A DNA stretch of 64,000 bases from Stieleria maiorica (GCF_008035925.1 NZ_CP036264.1:6791641-6855640), one strand, 5' to 3'. Shown: positions 7,975 through 17,428, numbered from the stretch's first letter. Numbers and translations: made by a program. The notes: a model not told the origin generated them from the letters alone.

Positions 7975-8271
7975 GTGTACACGGACGCCGATGGTAGCTC
8001 TGTGCAGAGTGAATTCCCACAGCCGCCTGATCGACTGCGCGACGGGATGATCGAATCACTCTTCATCGACACGCTTGACGGCCATCCAATCAGGCGACCG
8101 TTCCGCCGCATTGTTCGGCGATGCCCGGGGGGAACCTGCCGTGGGAAGCTTTCCGTCCCCGACACGGACAACGAAATCGAGTCGGAATGGTTACTCGATG
8201 TTGATGGTCGATCAGCGACATTTATCTTACTAGGGACCACGCCTTACGTGCCACGCTGGAAGGCAAGATAG
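7975..8271 (+). CDS. Hypothetical protein fragment (98 aa, GTG start)
   Basis: The frame looks protein-like (DGMIESLFIDTLDGHPIRRP; ESEWLLDVDGRSATFILLG) but lacks an ATG. In-frame codons upstream of the GTG at 7975 (back to a stop at 7927) also read plausibly as protein (YNEESDEPFV), so the true start or an upstream part may be missing. It is probably a truncated gene or a cassette with an unusual start. No family recognised. Confidence 0.35.
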   Translation: MYTDADGSSVQSEFPQPPDRLRDGMIESLFIDTLDGHPIRRPFRRIVRRCPGGTCRGKLSVPDTDNEIESEWLLDVDGRSATFILLGTTPYVPRWKAR

Positions 8272-8482
8272 CAAGGCCGTGAACCTGCGCAGTGAAGCCG
8301 AGCCGTGAGACGCCCAGCCGCAACGATTCAAGCCCTGACCTTTGAGGCCTTGGGCATTGCGTGGCCGGCATCGCAACTGTCAAATTGGTCTGTCATCCAT
8401 TCGTCACGCCACATGGGTTGACGTCGAAGATTTGGGCCGAGATCCCGTGTTCCGAATGTTTTGAACCACTGCACGTTTTTCA

Positions 8483-9073
8483 ATGAAAAGCAATTTGGAA
8501 AACTATCTGAGACCAACCTCGATCGTCGACTGTGCGGATCCGGCGATTCGGAAACTCGCGACGGGTCTCGCGGGCGATGCGGCGCCCCTGACGGCAGCCT
8601 CTCGCTGTTTTCAATGGGTTCGCGACGAGATTCGCCACAGTGGCGATTTCGGGGATCGCCGCGTGACAATGATCGCGTCCGACGTCTTGCGGCATCGAAC
8701 CGGGCTTTGTTACGCAAAGAGTCATTTGCTGGCCGCGATGCTGCGTGCAATCAACATTCCTTGCGGCTTTGCCTATCAGCGTTTGGCCGACGACCAATCG
8801 AAATCTGGATTCTGTTTACATGGATTGAACGCGGTTTGGCTGGAGGAGTTTGGCTGGTATCGGGTGGATCCGCGGGGCAATCGGCCCGGCCTGTCCACCA
8901 GCTTCGATCCACCCCGCGAACACCTTGCGTTTGTGCCCCAGCAGAATGGCGAGCGGACGATTGAGCAAGTATTCAGTGACCCGCTGCCGGTGGTCGTCGA
9001 ATGTCTGTCAAAGTACAATGACGTCTCGGAACTCTGCAGCGACTTGCCCGATTGCTTTGCCGAACCAACGTGA
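8483..9073 (+). CDS. Transglutaminase-like superfamily protein (196 aa)
   Basis: The arrangement of the putative catalytic triad fits the transglutaminase-like fold: Cys76 in HRTGLCYAKSHLL, His113 in CLHGLNAVWLEEF and Asp129 in WYRVDPRGN. The N-terminal part (SRCFQWVRDEIRHSGDFG) matches the helical lead-in seen in bacterial members. Such proteins are typically cysteine proteases or amidases; the substrate is unknown. No signal peptide is present, so it is probably cytoplasmic. It sits among unrelated small genes on the same strand, and nothing nearby suggests a pathway. Confidence 0.85.
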   Translation: MKSNLENYLRPTSIVDCADPAIRKLATGLAGDAAPLTAASRCFQWVRDEIRHSGDFGDRRVTMIASDVLRHRTGLCYAKSHLLAAMLRAINIPCGFAYQRLADDQSKSGFCLHGLNAVWLEEFGWYRVDPRGNRPGLSTSFDPPREHLAFVPQQNGERTIEQVFSDPLPVVVECLSKYNDVSELCSDLPDCFAEPT

Positions 9074-9210
9074 GCTAGTCCGAGGGCGCCGCAGAATGGG
9101 ATACTGGGTTTCTTTTTAGGATTCTGATCGAAGATGAATCTGGCGAAATCGAGTCTGTTCCTGGCCTTTGATCGCTGACGCGTCACTCCTTATTCTCAGA
9201 CCGATGATCC

Positions 9211-9816
9211 ATGCTCGCACTGCGATTCCTCGCGATCTTCACCTGGGTCTGCATTCTTGATTGTTGTGCAGACGACGCTGCGGGTGTTCCGCGTTTTGAA
9301 GCGCTCGCCCGTCTGCTGCAGGCGGCTCACACGACGGATCTTCCCGTCGTTGACCGTGTCGACATTCTTGCGTTTTCATTCTCCGATCCAGAAGACGATC
9401 CTTCCGATCCGGAAACCGAAACGTTTCTCGTTCGGCCAGCGTCACCGGTCGTGCCCGATGGGACCGCCACGATTCCATCACCTGAGATCTCCGTCACGGC
9501 ACACGCCTCGACGGTGGTCAAAGGCAAGGACGCCAAACGAATCGCTGACGATTGGCGATCACTCCGTTTTCAGCCGAACGGCGCATTCTGTCACGTGCCC
9601 ACCTATGGCCTTCGCTTCTACCGTGACGGCACGGTGATTTTTAGTGTTTCGATTTGTTGGAAATGCCACAATTTCTACATGCCCGTGATCGATCCCCGGA
9701 CCGGACAAGCTTCAGTAGCGTTGTATGGGTTTGACGACAATGCCGCTGCAAAGAAACTGCTGAATGACCTACGTCGTTTGGTTCCACACCCGAAAATCCG
9801 TCATCCTCGCCTTTGA
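9211..9816 (+). CDS. Exported hypothetical protein with CWKC motif (201 aa)
   Basis: An N-terminal hydrophobic signal (residues 1-20) is followed by CADDAAG, which suggests secretion. The mature part is mixed alpha/beta and contains a CWKCHNFYMP stretch near residue 150. That stretch could be a metal- or redox-active site, but no thioredoxin fold is evident around it. I do not recognise the family. The next small gene begins 12 bp after the stop, suggesting cotranscription. Confidence 0.6.
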   Translation: MLALRFLAIFTWVCILDCCADDAAGVPRFEALARLLQAAHTTDLPVVDRVDILAFSFSDPEDDPSDPETETFLVRPASPVVPDGTATIPSPEISVTAHASTVVKGKDAKRIADDWRSLRFQPNGAFCHVPTYGLRFYRDGTVIFSVSICWKCHNFYMPVIDPRTGQASVALYGFDDNAAAKKLLNDLRRLVPHPKIRHPRL

Positions 9817-9828
9817 TCGGCGATCGAA

Positions 9829-10095
9829 TTGCTGGTCTCGATTGTGGTAGGGTTCGCGATCATCCAGAATTCTGCGCCCCCCAGAAACCGAGCGCTCCAC
9901 GTAGGAACACGCATTGTTTCTGGCGTGGTCTTCGCTTCGATGGTCATGAACACCCAGCGGCTCGCAGGTTGGATTCTCGACTCGACTCATTTGCAGTTCA
10001 GCGGCAACATTGATGTTGCCGTCTTGGTGTTAGCGATCAGTATCGCCGGTGCGTGCGTCATCGAACGCTCAATGCGTCGTGTGTTCTCGACGTGA
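9829..10095 (+). CDS. Small membrane protein (88 aa, TTG start)
   Basis: Three hydrophobic stretches (MLVSIVVGFAIIQ; IVSGVVFASMVMN; IDVAVLVLAISIAGACVI) in 88 residues indicate an inner-membrane protein. The start is a TTG without a strong ribosome-binding site, and the gene may be a fragment. It closely follows the CWKC protein and could be its membrane partner; that is only inferred from proximity. Confidence 0.4.
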   Translation: MLVSIVVGFAIIQNSAPPRNRALHVGTRIVSGVVFASMVMNTQRLAGWILDSTHLQFSGNIDVAVLVLAISIAGACVIERSMRRVFST

Positions 10096-10724
10096 ATTTT
10101 CATTGTGTGACCAGACGAGCAAAACGATCAAACGAAGACGCGGAGGCTGACGGGGATGTCATCCTCGGGCATCATGACGGTGCTTACCGAGACTCTGCAC
10201 TTCGGCTGGGTGCGCCGTCAGGTTTTCCCTGCTCGATAGGCGTCTTCGATACCTGGCAATCCCCCTCACCCCCGGCCTCTCTCCCCCGAAAACCGGATCG
10301 CTGAAGCTCGCCGGTTTTTGGGGGCGAGGGGAGCCAGTGTGAATTGGGTGGTCTCGCAAAGAGGCGGGGCAACGATTGTCGCTTGGCAACGCTGCCTTGG
10401 CGATCAAGCCTACGATGTTCATCGCAAAGTCGAGCCACGCCCGGAAGAGGAGATGGAGATTGAGCGACCAACAGAACATCGGTGCGGCTCGGAGATGCTA
10501 ACTTGGTGCTCGTAATTCGTGATAACGAAATAATCATTGGCATCGGTCGGGCGAGACGAACCGGCGTCCGAAACGTCGGCCGAAAGTTGGGAATTTTGGC
10601 TACGATGATGACTGCCCGTCGGAATGCTCCTGTTGATCCGGACTTGTGATAATCTTTGTTGACCAGACGAACGGCGTTGTGTACTTCCTGATGAACGTCT
10701 AAAGCAGGCGTTGAACTCGATCAA
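10096..10724. other. Intergenic region with palindromic repeat
   Basis: No convincing gene. Around 10256-10337 is an imperfect inverted repeat built on CTCTCCCCCGAAAACCGG and CCGGTTTTTGGGGGCGAGG, related in theme to the long palindrome at 54764-54855. Open frames across it on the minus strand are translated repeat. Confidence 0.45.
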
Positions 10725-10823
10725 ATGCATGCTTGCCGAATACTCGCGATCTTACTGTTCGTTGCGGTCGGATGTGATTCGGGAGGCGGCGGTGCTCAAA
10801 CTGATAGTAAACAAAGGCTCTGA
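10725..10823 (+). CDS. Very short lipoprotein-like reading frame (32 aa)
   Basis: The frame encodes MHACRILAILLFVAVGCDS followed by a Gly-rich tail and a stop. It has the form of a lipoprotein signal with a lipobox-like AVGC. It ends 4 bp before the GTG of the next gene. It could be a genuine mini-lipoprotein, or the 5' stub of a truncated lipoprotein gene. It overlaps the longer alternative start of the next gene in a different frame. Confidence 0.3.
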   Translation: MHACRILAILLFVAVGCDSGGGGAQTDSKQRL

Positions 10824-10827
10824 ACCA

Positions 10828-11139
10828 GTGCAAAATCCATATCAAGCTCCTGGAAACCCGGCCGAGGCTGATTCTCGAAACTCACCATCGAGCGTGTCGA
10901 AGAACAAGACGTTCTGGGGATTCATTGGCTCCGTGGTGATGTGGGGATTGACAGCGGTCGTTCTCCTTACTGTGGGGTGGCCATTTGCGATTGCTTATGC
11001 CGTGTTCTGGAACAACAACAAGGAAAGATTAGCTGAAAAAGAGCGTCTGGAGCAGAACGTGCACGCGTGCCCATCGTGTCGTCGAGAATTGGCGAGGACG
11101 TCGCGCATTTGCCCGAAATGTGGGTGTCGATTCGCGTGA
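10828..11139 (+). CDS. Membrane protein with C-terminal zinc ribbon (103 aa)
   Basis: GTG at 10828 is preferred because the protein then starts VQNPYQAPGNPAEA, a common N-terminal motif of planctomycete small membrane proteins. The in-frame extension to 10711 reads poorly. Residues ~30-60 contain a membrane segment (FIGSVVMWGLTAVVLLTVGW). The C-terminus is a four-cysteine zinc ribbon (CPSCRRELARTSRICPKCGC). Function unknown. It ends 4 bp from the convergent gene at 11144. Confidence 0.55.
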   Translation: MQNPYQAPGNPAEADSRNSPSSVSKNKTFWGFIGSVVMWGLTAVVLLTVGWPFAIAYAVFWNNNKERLAEKERLEQNVHACPSCRRELARTSRICPKCGCRFA

Positions 11140-11143
11140 TCGA

Positions 11144-11461
11144 TCACTGCCCCAATCTAGCGCCGACCATAAAGCCCTTGACGAGCGCGGCGAGAACCGA
11201 GGCCAGCGGAATGAGCCAAATGAGTCGATTGCTCTTTTCCGTTTGGGGTTCGGCAAGGTCGGTCGACGAAGGGAGGAAGGTTTCATCCTCGTCTTTCTTT
11301 CGAGTCAACACGTGGAAACAGACGCCGACGCCAAGTCCGCCGATGGTGCAGAAGACCATTTGCATGATGACTTCCACTAGCATGGAAGTCCCTCCAACCG
11401 TGCCGATCAGCACGCCAACAAATAATCCGACACTGCCACCGACAATAAGCGCTTTTAGCAT
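11144..11461 (-). CDS. Small membrane protein downstream of the carboxylase genes (105 aa)
   Basis: Glycine-rich hydrophobic segments occur at residues 3-25 (KALIVGGSVGLFVGVLIGTV) and ~30-50, with a third at 80-98 (LIWLIPLASVLAALVKGFMV). A charged loop (TRKKDEDETF) separates the second and third. No family is recognised. It is the last minus-strand gene after the carboxylase alpha subunit, 83 bp downstream, and may or may not be part of that operon. Confidence 0.55.
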   Translation of the reverse strand: MLKALIVGGSVGLFVGVLIGTVGGTSMLVEVIMQMVFCTIGGLGVGVCFHVLTRKKDEDETFLPSSTDLAEPQTEKSNRLIWLIPLASVLAALVKGFMVGARLGQ

Positions 11462-11544
11462 TTAACAATCACCCACAATAAGAGACGAATCACACGAAGG
11501 GACATAGTCTGCCTTCATTCTGTCAGCCACGGGGCCAGCTTGCG

Positions 11545-13542
11545 TTAGCCGCCCGGTGATTCGAATTCCAAGATCGGTTGATCAACGGCCAGTGTATCGC
11601 CGATGTTGGCCAGGACCTTGGCGACGCGTCCCTGGCGTTCGGCGCGGAGCACGTTTTCCATCTTCATCGCTTCGATCACCGCCAGGTCCTGTCCGGCGTG
11701 GACCTCGATCCCCTCTTCGACTCTCAGCTGCGTCAACAGGCCGGGCATCGGCGAGAGCAAAAAACGGCTCATGTCTGGCGGCTCTTTGACCGGCATGCAG
11801 GCGAGCAGGTCCGCCGCCCGCGGCGTCAGGACCATGATGTCGATCTGGGAACCCCAGTGGAACAGGCTGTAATGCATGTTGCGGCGTTCGACTTGAATGC
11901 AGACGGTTTCGCCGTTGACGGTGCCTTTGAACAAAGGCTTGCCGAATTGCCAGTCGCTGATCACGCGGTAGGTGTCGGTGCCGTAGGTGACCTCATGGCC
12001 GTCGGGACAGGGTCGCATCACGACCGGCGACTGCTCGCCATTGAGCACGATGACCCAGTTGTCGGGGATGCTTCGTTCATAACCAGGCAATTGGCCACTG
12101 ATCCCGGCGGCCCGGTCCATGTAGCGGCGATGGATGGCCGCCGCGACCACGATCAGCAAAGCGGGATTCTCGTGCACCAAATCCGACGGTTGGAATCCAT
12201 CGGGGTACTCTTCGGCGATCAGATTGGTGCTGATCATCCCCGAGCGGAATCGCGGGTGTTCGATCAACGCCGCCAGAAAGCTGATGTTGTGCGACACGCC
12301 GCGGATATAGAACTCATTGAGCGCCTCGCGCATGTGGGCGATGGCGATATCACGCGTCGTTCCGTAGGTGATCAGTTTGGCGATCATCGGATCGTAGTGC
12401 ATCGAGATTTCGGCGCCTTCATAGACACCGGTATCGACGCGAACGAGCTCGTTTTCCGGCGGCGGGCTGTAGCGCACCAGCCGTCCGATCGAGGGCAGAA
12501 AACCACGCAACGGATCCTCCGCATACACCCTGGCCTCGATCGCCGACCCACGCAGACTGACGTCCGACTGGGACAGCGGTAACTCCTCGCCGGCCGCGAC
12601 GCGGATCATCAATTCGACCAGGTCCAGCCCCGTCACGTATTCGGTCACCGGGTGTTCGACTTGCAACCGGGTGTTCATTTCCAAGAAGTAGAAATTGCGG
12701 TCGTTGTCGACGATGAATTCCACCGTCCCGGCCGATTCGTACTGGACCGCGCGGGCCAGCGCCACCGCCTGGTCGCCCATCGCCGCGCGTGTCTTGGCGT
12801 CCAAGAAGGGCGAGGGGGCTTCTTCGATGACCTTTTGGTGACGTCGTTGGAGCGAACATTCGCGTTCGCCCAGGTGGATGACGTTGCCGTATCGGTCGGC
12901 GATCACCTGGATCTCGATGTGTCGCGGTTGTTCGATGAATTTTTCGATGAACACACGGTCGTCGCCGAAGGAGGTTTTTGCTTCACCGCTGGCCCGCTGG
13001 AATCCGTCGCGGCACTCGTCGTCGTTGCGGGCGATCCGCATCCCCTTGCCGCCTCCCCCGGCGCTGGCTTTGATCATCACCGGGTAGCCGATGTCCTGGG
13101 CGATCGCGACAGCAGCGTCGGGCGAAGCGATGATGTCGGCGTGCCCCGGGACGGTATTGACGCCGGCGTCGTGGGCCAGTTTCTTGGACGTGATCTTGTC
13201 GCCCATGTTTTTGATCGCGTGGACGTTGGGACCGATGAACGTGATCCCGGCTTCCGCCAACTGCTGCGCGAAAGCGGCGTTCTCGGACACAAATCCATAA
13301 CCCGGGTGAACCGCCTGGGCGCCGGAGTCGCGACAGGCAGCGATCAGTTTGTCGATCACCAGATAGCTTTCCGCCGACGGTGGCGGCCCGATCGGAACGG
13401 CTTGGTCGGCCATGGAGACGTGCAGCGCATCACGATCGGCTTCGGAATAAACCGAGACCGTTTCGATCCCCATCTTGCGGGCCGTCTTGATGACGCGGCA
13501 AGCGATCTCGCCACGATTTGCGATCAGAATTTTGTTGAACAT
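11545..13542 (-). CDS. pccA: Acyl-CoA carboxylase alpha subunit: biotin carboxylase plus biotin carrier (665 aa)
   Basis: The N-terminal biotin carboxylase domain begins MFNKILIANRGEIACRVI and has the ATP-grasp glycine loop KASAGGGGKGMRIA and the FLEMNTRLQVEHPVTE active-site region. The C-terminal biotinyl domain carries EAMKMEN with the acceptor Lys627. The enzyme carboxylates biotin with ATP and bicarbonate. With the beta subunit just upstream it should carboxylate propionyl-CoA (or acetyl-CoA); context with methylmalonyl-CoA genes favours propionyl-CoA. ATG at 13542 is chosen over a TTG 18 bp upstream because it gives the family N-terminus. The gene follows the beta subunit gene with a gap of ~20 bp and lies in the minus-strand PHA arm. 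Confidence 0.9.
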   Translation of the reverse strand: MFNKILIANRGEIACRVIKTARKMGIETVSVYSEADRDALHVSMADQAVPIGPPPSAESYLVIDKLIAACRDSGAQAVHPGYGFVSENAAFAQQLAEAGITFIGPNVHAIKNMGDKITSKKLAHDAGVNTVPGHADIIASPDAAVAIAQDIGYPVMIKASAGGGGKGMRIARNDDECRDGFQRASGEAKTSFGDDRVFIEKFIEQPRHIEIQVIADRYGNVIHLGERECSLQRRHQKVIEEAPSPFLDAKTRAAMGDQAVALARAVQYESAGTVEFIVDNDRNFYFLEMNTRLQVEHPVTEYVTGLDLVELMIRVAAGEELPLSQSDVSLRGSAIEARVYAEDPLRGFLPSIGRLVRYSPPPENELVRVDTGVYEGAEISMHYDPMIAKLITYGTTRDIAIAHMREALNEFYIRGVSHNISFLAALIEHPRFRSGMISTNLIAEEYPDGFQPSDLVHENPALLIVVAAAIHRRYMDRAAGISGQLPGYERSIPDNWVIVLNGEQSPVVMRPCPDGHEVTYGTDTYRVISDWQFGKPLFKGTVNGETVCIQVERRNMHYSLFHWGSQIDIMVLTPRAADLLACMPVKEPPDMSRFLLSPMPGLLTQLRVEEGIEVHAGQDLAVIEAMKMENVLRAERQGRVAKVLANIGDTLAVDQPILEFESPGG

Positions 13543-13563
13543 GTTTCTTGATTTGACCAATCT

Positions 13564-15096
13564 CTAGAGCGGTATGTTTCCGTGCTTCCGCCAGGGGTTT
13601 TCCAGTTTCTTGCTGCGCAACATGGCCAGCGATCGACAAATACGCTTGCGGGTCATCCGCGGCATCACGACGTCATCGATGAAACCACGGCGACCGGCGA
13701 TGAACGGGTTGGCGAACTTGACGCGGTACTCTTCGGTCAGTTCGGCGATCTTTTCGGGATTGTCCAAATCCTTGCGAAAGATGATTTCGACGGCCCCTTT
13801 GGGACCCATCACCGCGATTTCCGCACTCGGCCAGGCCAGATTGACATCGCCGCGGAGGTGCTTGGACGACATCACGTCATAGGCACCGCCGTAGGCCTTG
13901 CGGGTGATCAGGGTGACTTTGGGGACGGTCGCTTCGGCATAGGCGAACAGCAGTTTGGCGCCGTGTTTGATGATCCCGCCGTATTCCTGGGCCGTGCCGG
14001 GCATGAAACCGGGGACGTCAACCAGCGTCAACAGCGGGATGTTGAAGGCGTCGCAGAAGCGGACGAAGCGTGCAGCCTTGATCGACGATTTGATGTCCAG
14101 GCAGCCGGCCAACACCAGCGGTTGGTTGGCGACAATGCCGATCGGGTAGCCGTCCATCCGGGCCAACCCGACGACGATGTTTTTGGCGTGTTCGGGCTGT
14201 AGTTCAAAGAAGTCGGTGTCGTCGACGATCTTGAGGATCAGCTCCTTCATGTCGTAGGGCATCGTCGGCGAATCGGGCACCAGCGTGTCGAGCGAGGGTT
14301 CGACACGGTCGGACGGATCGGGGGTGGGGCGATGCGGAGCGGGGGTGCGATTGTTGGCCGGCAAGTAGTTCATGAACCGCCGCACCATCGCCAGGGCTTC
14401 GACGTCGTTTTCGAACGCGCGGTCGGCAACACCGGAGACGGTCGAGTGAGTCACAGCGCCGCCGAGCTGTTCGTGCGTGACTTCTTCGTGCGTGACGGTT
14501 TTGACCACATCCGGTCCGGTCACGAACATGTACGAACTGTCTTTGACCATGAAGATGAAATCGGTCATCGCCGGCGAATAAACCGCGCCGCCGGCACAGG
14601 GGCCCATCACCAACGAGATCTGCGGTACGACGCCAGAGGCCAGGACATTGCGTTGGAAGACATCGGCGTAGCCGCCCAGTGACGCGACGCCTTCCTGGAT
14701 TCGTGCCCCGCCGGAATCATTGATGCCGATCACCGGAGCACCGACTTTGATCGCATGGTCCATCACCTTGCAGATCTTTTCGGCGTGGGCTTCGGACAAC
14801 GATCCCCCGAAGACGGTGAAGTCTTGGCTGAAGACGAACACGACACGTCCGTTGATCGTGCCGTAGCCGGTCACGACGCCGTCGCCGGGGATGCTCTGTT
14901 GGTCCATCCCGAAATCTTTGCAGCGATGTTCGACGAACATGTCCCATTCTTCGAACATGCCCGGATCCAACAACAGTTCGATCCGCTCCCGTGCGGTCAG
15001 TTTGCCCTTTTTGTGCTGCGCGTCGATCCTTCGTTGGCCGCCGCCCAACACGGCCGCCTTGCGCATTTCTTCGAGTCGCTTGACGATCTCCTGCAT
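13564..15096 (-). CDS. pccB: Acyl-CoA (propionyl-CoA) carboxylase beta subunit, carboxyltransferase (510 aa)
   Basis: Full-length carboxyltransferase with the paired crotonase-like domains. Visible marks are [20 protein letters not shown], the oxyanion region [20 protein letters not shown] and [17 protein letters not shown] in the N-half. In the C-half are [19 protein letters not shown] and [17 protein letters not shown], ending KHGNIPL. It transfers the carboxyl group from biotin to propionyl-CoA. The alpha subunit gene follows immediately. A second carboxyltransferase (31561) in the plus arm belongs to the sodium-pump complex, so this copy is the ATP-dependent carboxylase partner. Substrate choice between propionyl- and acetyl-CoA cannot be read from sequence here. 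Confidence 0.9.
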   Translation of the reverse strand: MQEIVKRLEEMRKAAVLGGGQRRIDAQHKKGKLTARERIELLLDPGMFEEWDMFVEHRCKDFGMDQQSIPGDGVVTGYGTINGRVVFVFSQDFTVFGGSLSEAHAEKICKVMDHAIKVGAPVIGINDSGGARIQEGVASLGGYADVFQRNVLASGVVPQISLVMGPCAGGAVYSPAMTDFIFMVKDSSYMFVTGPDVVKTVTHEEVTHEQLGGAVTHSTVSGVADRAFENDVEALAMVRRFMNYLPANNRTPAPHRPTPDPSDRVEPSLDTLVPDSPTMPYDMKELILKIVDDTDFFELQPEHAKNIVVGLARMDGYPIGIVANQPLVLAGCLDIKSSIKAARFVRFCDAFNIPLLTLVDVPGFMPGTAQEYGGIIKHGAKLLFAYAEATVPKVTLITRKAYGGAYDVMSSKHLRGDVNLAWPSAEIAVMGPKGAVEIIFRKDLDNPEKIAELTEEYRVKFANPFIAGRRGFIDDVVMPRMTRKRICRSLAMLRSKKLENPWRKHGNIPL

Positions 15097-15152
15097 GATG
15101 ATTCTCTTTCAATTGCGGCCAGCGCCGGTGAAGACGCTCGCGGTTCCTGGGG

Positions 15153-16565
15153 TTATCGTTCCGTTGAGTGGTTTGCGATCCAGTCCGTCGCCTTCGGCCA
15201 GAGCTTTTGTTGCGCCCGGGAGCCGACCGCCAGACCGATGTGGCCGGCGGGGATCGAGAGTGTGGTGATGTCTTGCGAGGCGACATGGTTTTGGATCGCC
15301 AGGGTCGACTCTGGCGGCACCAAGTGGTCCCGCTGGGCGACCAACAGCAGGATCGGACAGGTGATCGATGCCAAATGGATTGATTCGCCGGCCAGGACCA
15401 TTTGGTCATTTACCAATCGGTTCTGTTGATACAGCATGGACACGAAATCGCGAAACGTCTCGCCGGCCACCGGGATCGTATCGTTGGACCAGCGCTCGAT
15501 CGTTTCAAAGTCATCCAAAAACGCCGCGTCGCCGGCGTTTTCCAGGTACGACAGTTGTTTCTCGGCAAAGTTTTGGACAGGTTTCATCAGCTGGAAAACG
15601 AACTGCAGGAATTCGCCGGGGCAGTTGCCAAATGCGTCGATCAGTCCATCGACGTCAAACGTTTCGCGGCGTGCCCACAGATTCAGCAATCCGTTGTGGC
15701 CGTCGAAATCGATCGGCGTCGCCATCAGAATCAGATTCTTGATCCGTTCGGGATGCAGCGCGGTGTACATCGCAGTCATCGTCCCGCCCATGCAGTACCC
15801 CAGCAGACTCAGTTGCGACGCGTTCGATTGCTCGCACACCACGTTGACGGTGTTGTCCAGGATCGAGCCGATGTAATCATCCAGTCGCAAGGAAGCATCC
15901 GCATCGCCGGGGGCGGCCCAGTCGATCACGTACACATCTAGACCGCGGTCGAGCAGACGCCGGACGACGCTGCGGTTTTCTTTCAGATCCAAAATGTAGG
16001 GCCGATTGACCAGCGCGAAGCAAACCAGCACCGGCTGGGCGTATTGAATGCGCGAGGGGGAAAAGTGCAGCAGTCTCATCTGCGGTTCTTCATGCACGAC
16101 ATCGAACGACGTCGCCCACTTCGGAGCCTTGTCCGGCGGACCCTTTGGATGTGGCGGAACGTTGCGGTCTGACTCCGCGGCGATCGCAGTGCGTTGGGTC
16201 TTCGTCCCCTGTGGCAGCAGCCGCCGAAAGTTGGCCGCCAGAGCGCGAACATCCTCGGGCAAGCTGCTGTTGTTGATGTCGGCGGCTGATCGGTTGGAAT
16301 GGCCGTCACGCTTGGTGGCGATCAGGGTGTCGATGTGTTGTTTCAGGACCTGCAAGAATTCGGGGCTGCGGAGGTAGGTTTCGGTGGCTTGGCCCCACCG
16401 GTTGAACCACCGGCGTCGGTGGCGTTTCGGATCGCCATTGGAATCCGCGGCGGGTTGCATCGCGCGCGCTTTCTCGGCCGCCTGTTTCACGGCGTCGGTC
16501 CAACACCGCACCAGCGGCGGCGGTATTCTTGCGCTCGCATCGGGTTCGCGGACGGGGTCATTCAT
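15153..16565 (-). CDS. phaC: Poly(3-hydroxyalkanoate) synthase PhaC, copy 1, with N-terminal extension (470 aa)
   Basis: An alpha/beta-hydrolase-fold PHA synthase. The nucleophile Cys258 lies in the lipase-like box GYCMGG, Asp413 in VAQRDHLVPP and His442 in PAGHIGLAVG. FALVNRPYILDL and VIDWAAPGDAD are family blocks. It polymerises (R)-3-hydroxyacyl-CoA on granules. ATG at 16565 is chosen because upstream frame residues overlap birA and are non-protein-like. Residues 1-120 are an extension not found in PhaC2. It includes a Trp-rich helix and LPEDVRALAANFRRL, similar in layout to the PhaE-like protein at 22680. It lies between birA and the carboxylase beta gene, 56 bp before the latter. Confidence 0.9.
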   Translation of the reverse strand: MNDPVREPDASARIPPPLVRCWTDAVKQAAEKARAMQPAADSNGDPKRHRRRWFNRWGQATETYLRSPEFLQVLKQHIDTLIATKRDGHSNRSAADINNSSLPEDVRALAANFRRLLPQGTKTQRTAIAAESDRNVPPHPKGPPDKAPKWATSFDVVHEEPQMRLLHFSPSRIQYAQPVLVCFALVNRPYILDLKENRSVVRRLLDRGLDVYVIDWAAPGDADASLRLDDYIGSILDNTVNVVCEQSNASQLSLLGYCMGGTMTAMYTALHPERIKNLILMATPIDFDGHNGLLNLWARRETFDVDGLIDAFGNCPGEFLQFVFQLMKPVQNFAEKQLSYLENAGDAAFLDDFETIERWSNDTIPVAGETFRDFVSMLYQQNRLVNDQMVLAGESIHLASITCPILLLVAQRDHLVPPESTLAIQNHVASQDITTLSIPAGHIGLAVGSRAQQKLWPKATDWIANHSTER

Positions 16566-16627
16566 GCATGATTCGAACGGCGTCTCGTTGGGTTTGCACC
16601 TGCGTGGCGGTTGCAGGGCGTGGCGTT

Positions 16628-17428
16628 TTAGAACAGGGTCACCGACCCTGCGAAACAGGGTTCTAATCCGGCAGGGGTTTCGATGACCAGAGCACCGTCG
16701 TCGTCGATGCCTCGGCATCGCCCTGCAACTTTCCGTGTTCCCAAGTCGACTTGGACGTTGCGATCGGTCAGTAAACATCGTTCACGCCACTTGGTTCGTA
16801 GTTCGTCGTCGTGCCGACCGATGCACTCCAGCCGATACTGCAATCGATTCAGCACCCCGGTCAGGACCTCGGTCAATTCAAACCTGTGCCCGGCGACGTC
16901 ACACAGGGCGGTTGCCGTCGCTTGCAACTCCGCGGGAGCGTCCCCGAGCGAATTGTTGATGTTGATCCCGATACCGATGGCCAGCAATCCCGGATTGCTC
17001 AACGGCAATTCGATCAGAATACCGCTCAACTTGCGTTGCCGGCAGTAAACGTCGTTGGGCCATTTGAGTTGCATGTCCGAACGCTGGTGGACTTCCTCGA
17101 TCGCCTCGCACACGGCCAGCCCGACCGTCAGCGAGGCCTGGGGGAATCGCCGCTGGGGCAGATTGCTGTCGATCAGCAGTGTAAACGTCAACGCACCGGG
17201 CCGCGCCCACCAGCGGTTTGTTCCGCGGCCACGACCATCGGTCTGTGATTCGGCCAGAACAAGCAGGGGGCCGTCGAGCGAGCCGCCGCGAGCAATTTCG
17301 AGCGCTCGCCGGTTGGTGGAATCAATCGTGCGGTGAAAGTCGACCTGCCGAACGAACGTCGACTTGGGCAATTGATCCAAGTCGGCGTCCGTAAAGGCTA
17401 CGTCCGGTGTCATGGTCACACGATGCAT
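16628..17428 (-). CDS. birA: Biotin--[carboxylase] ligase BirA, short form (266 aa)
   Basis: Catalytic biotin-ligase core with the biotin/ATP-binding motif GRGRGTNRWWARPGALTFTL and KWPNDVYCRQRKLSGILIE, plus a C-terminal SH3-like domain (GRCRGIDDDGALVIETPAG). The N-terminal DNA-binding domain of E. coli BirA is absent, so it should be an enzyme and not a repressor. ATG at 17428 follows GAAGGAAAA. It would biotinylate the carrier lysines of the alpha carboxylase subunit (11545) and the separate carrier protein (33111). This explains its place between a PHA synthase and phasin genes in the same cluster. Confidence 0.9.
   Translation of the reverse strand: MHRVTMTPDVAFTDADLDQLPKSTFVRQVDFHRTIDSTNRRALEIARGGSLDGPLLVLAESQTDGRGRGTNRWWARPGALTFTLLIDSNLPQRRFPQASLTVGLAVCEAIEEVHQRSDMQLKWPNDVYCRQRKLSGILIELPLSNPGLLAIGIGININNSLGDAPAELQATATALCDVAGHRFELTEVLTGVLNRLQYRLECIGRHDDELRTKWRERCLLTDRNVQVDLGTRKVAGRCRGIDDDGALVIETPAGLEPCFAGSVTLF

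Noticed and set aside
11578..12582. Long plus-strand open frame opposite the carboxylase alpha gene
   Set aside because: It is the complement of a confident biotin carboxylase gene in GC-rich DNA; its protein is rich in His/Arg/Asp and has no family features.
12652..13551. Another plus-strand open frame opposite the carboxylase alpha gene
   Set aside because: Shadow of the same gene; no domains or start signals.
16566..16778. Longer N-terminus of PhaC1
   Set aside because: The added residues overlap the end of birA and are Arg/Pro-rich; the ATG at 16565 gives a normal spacing.
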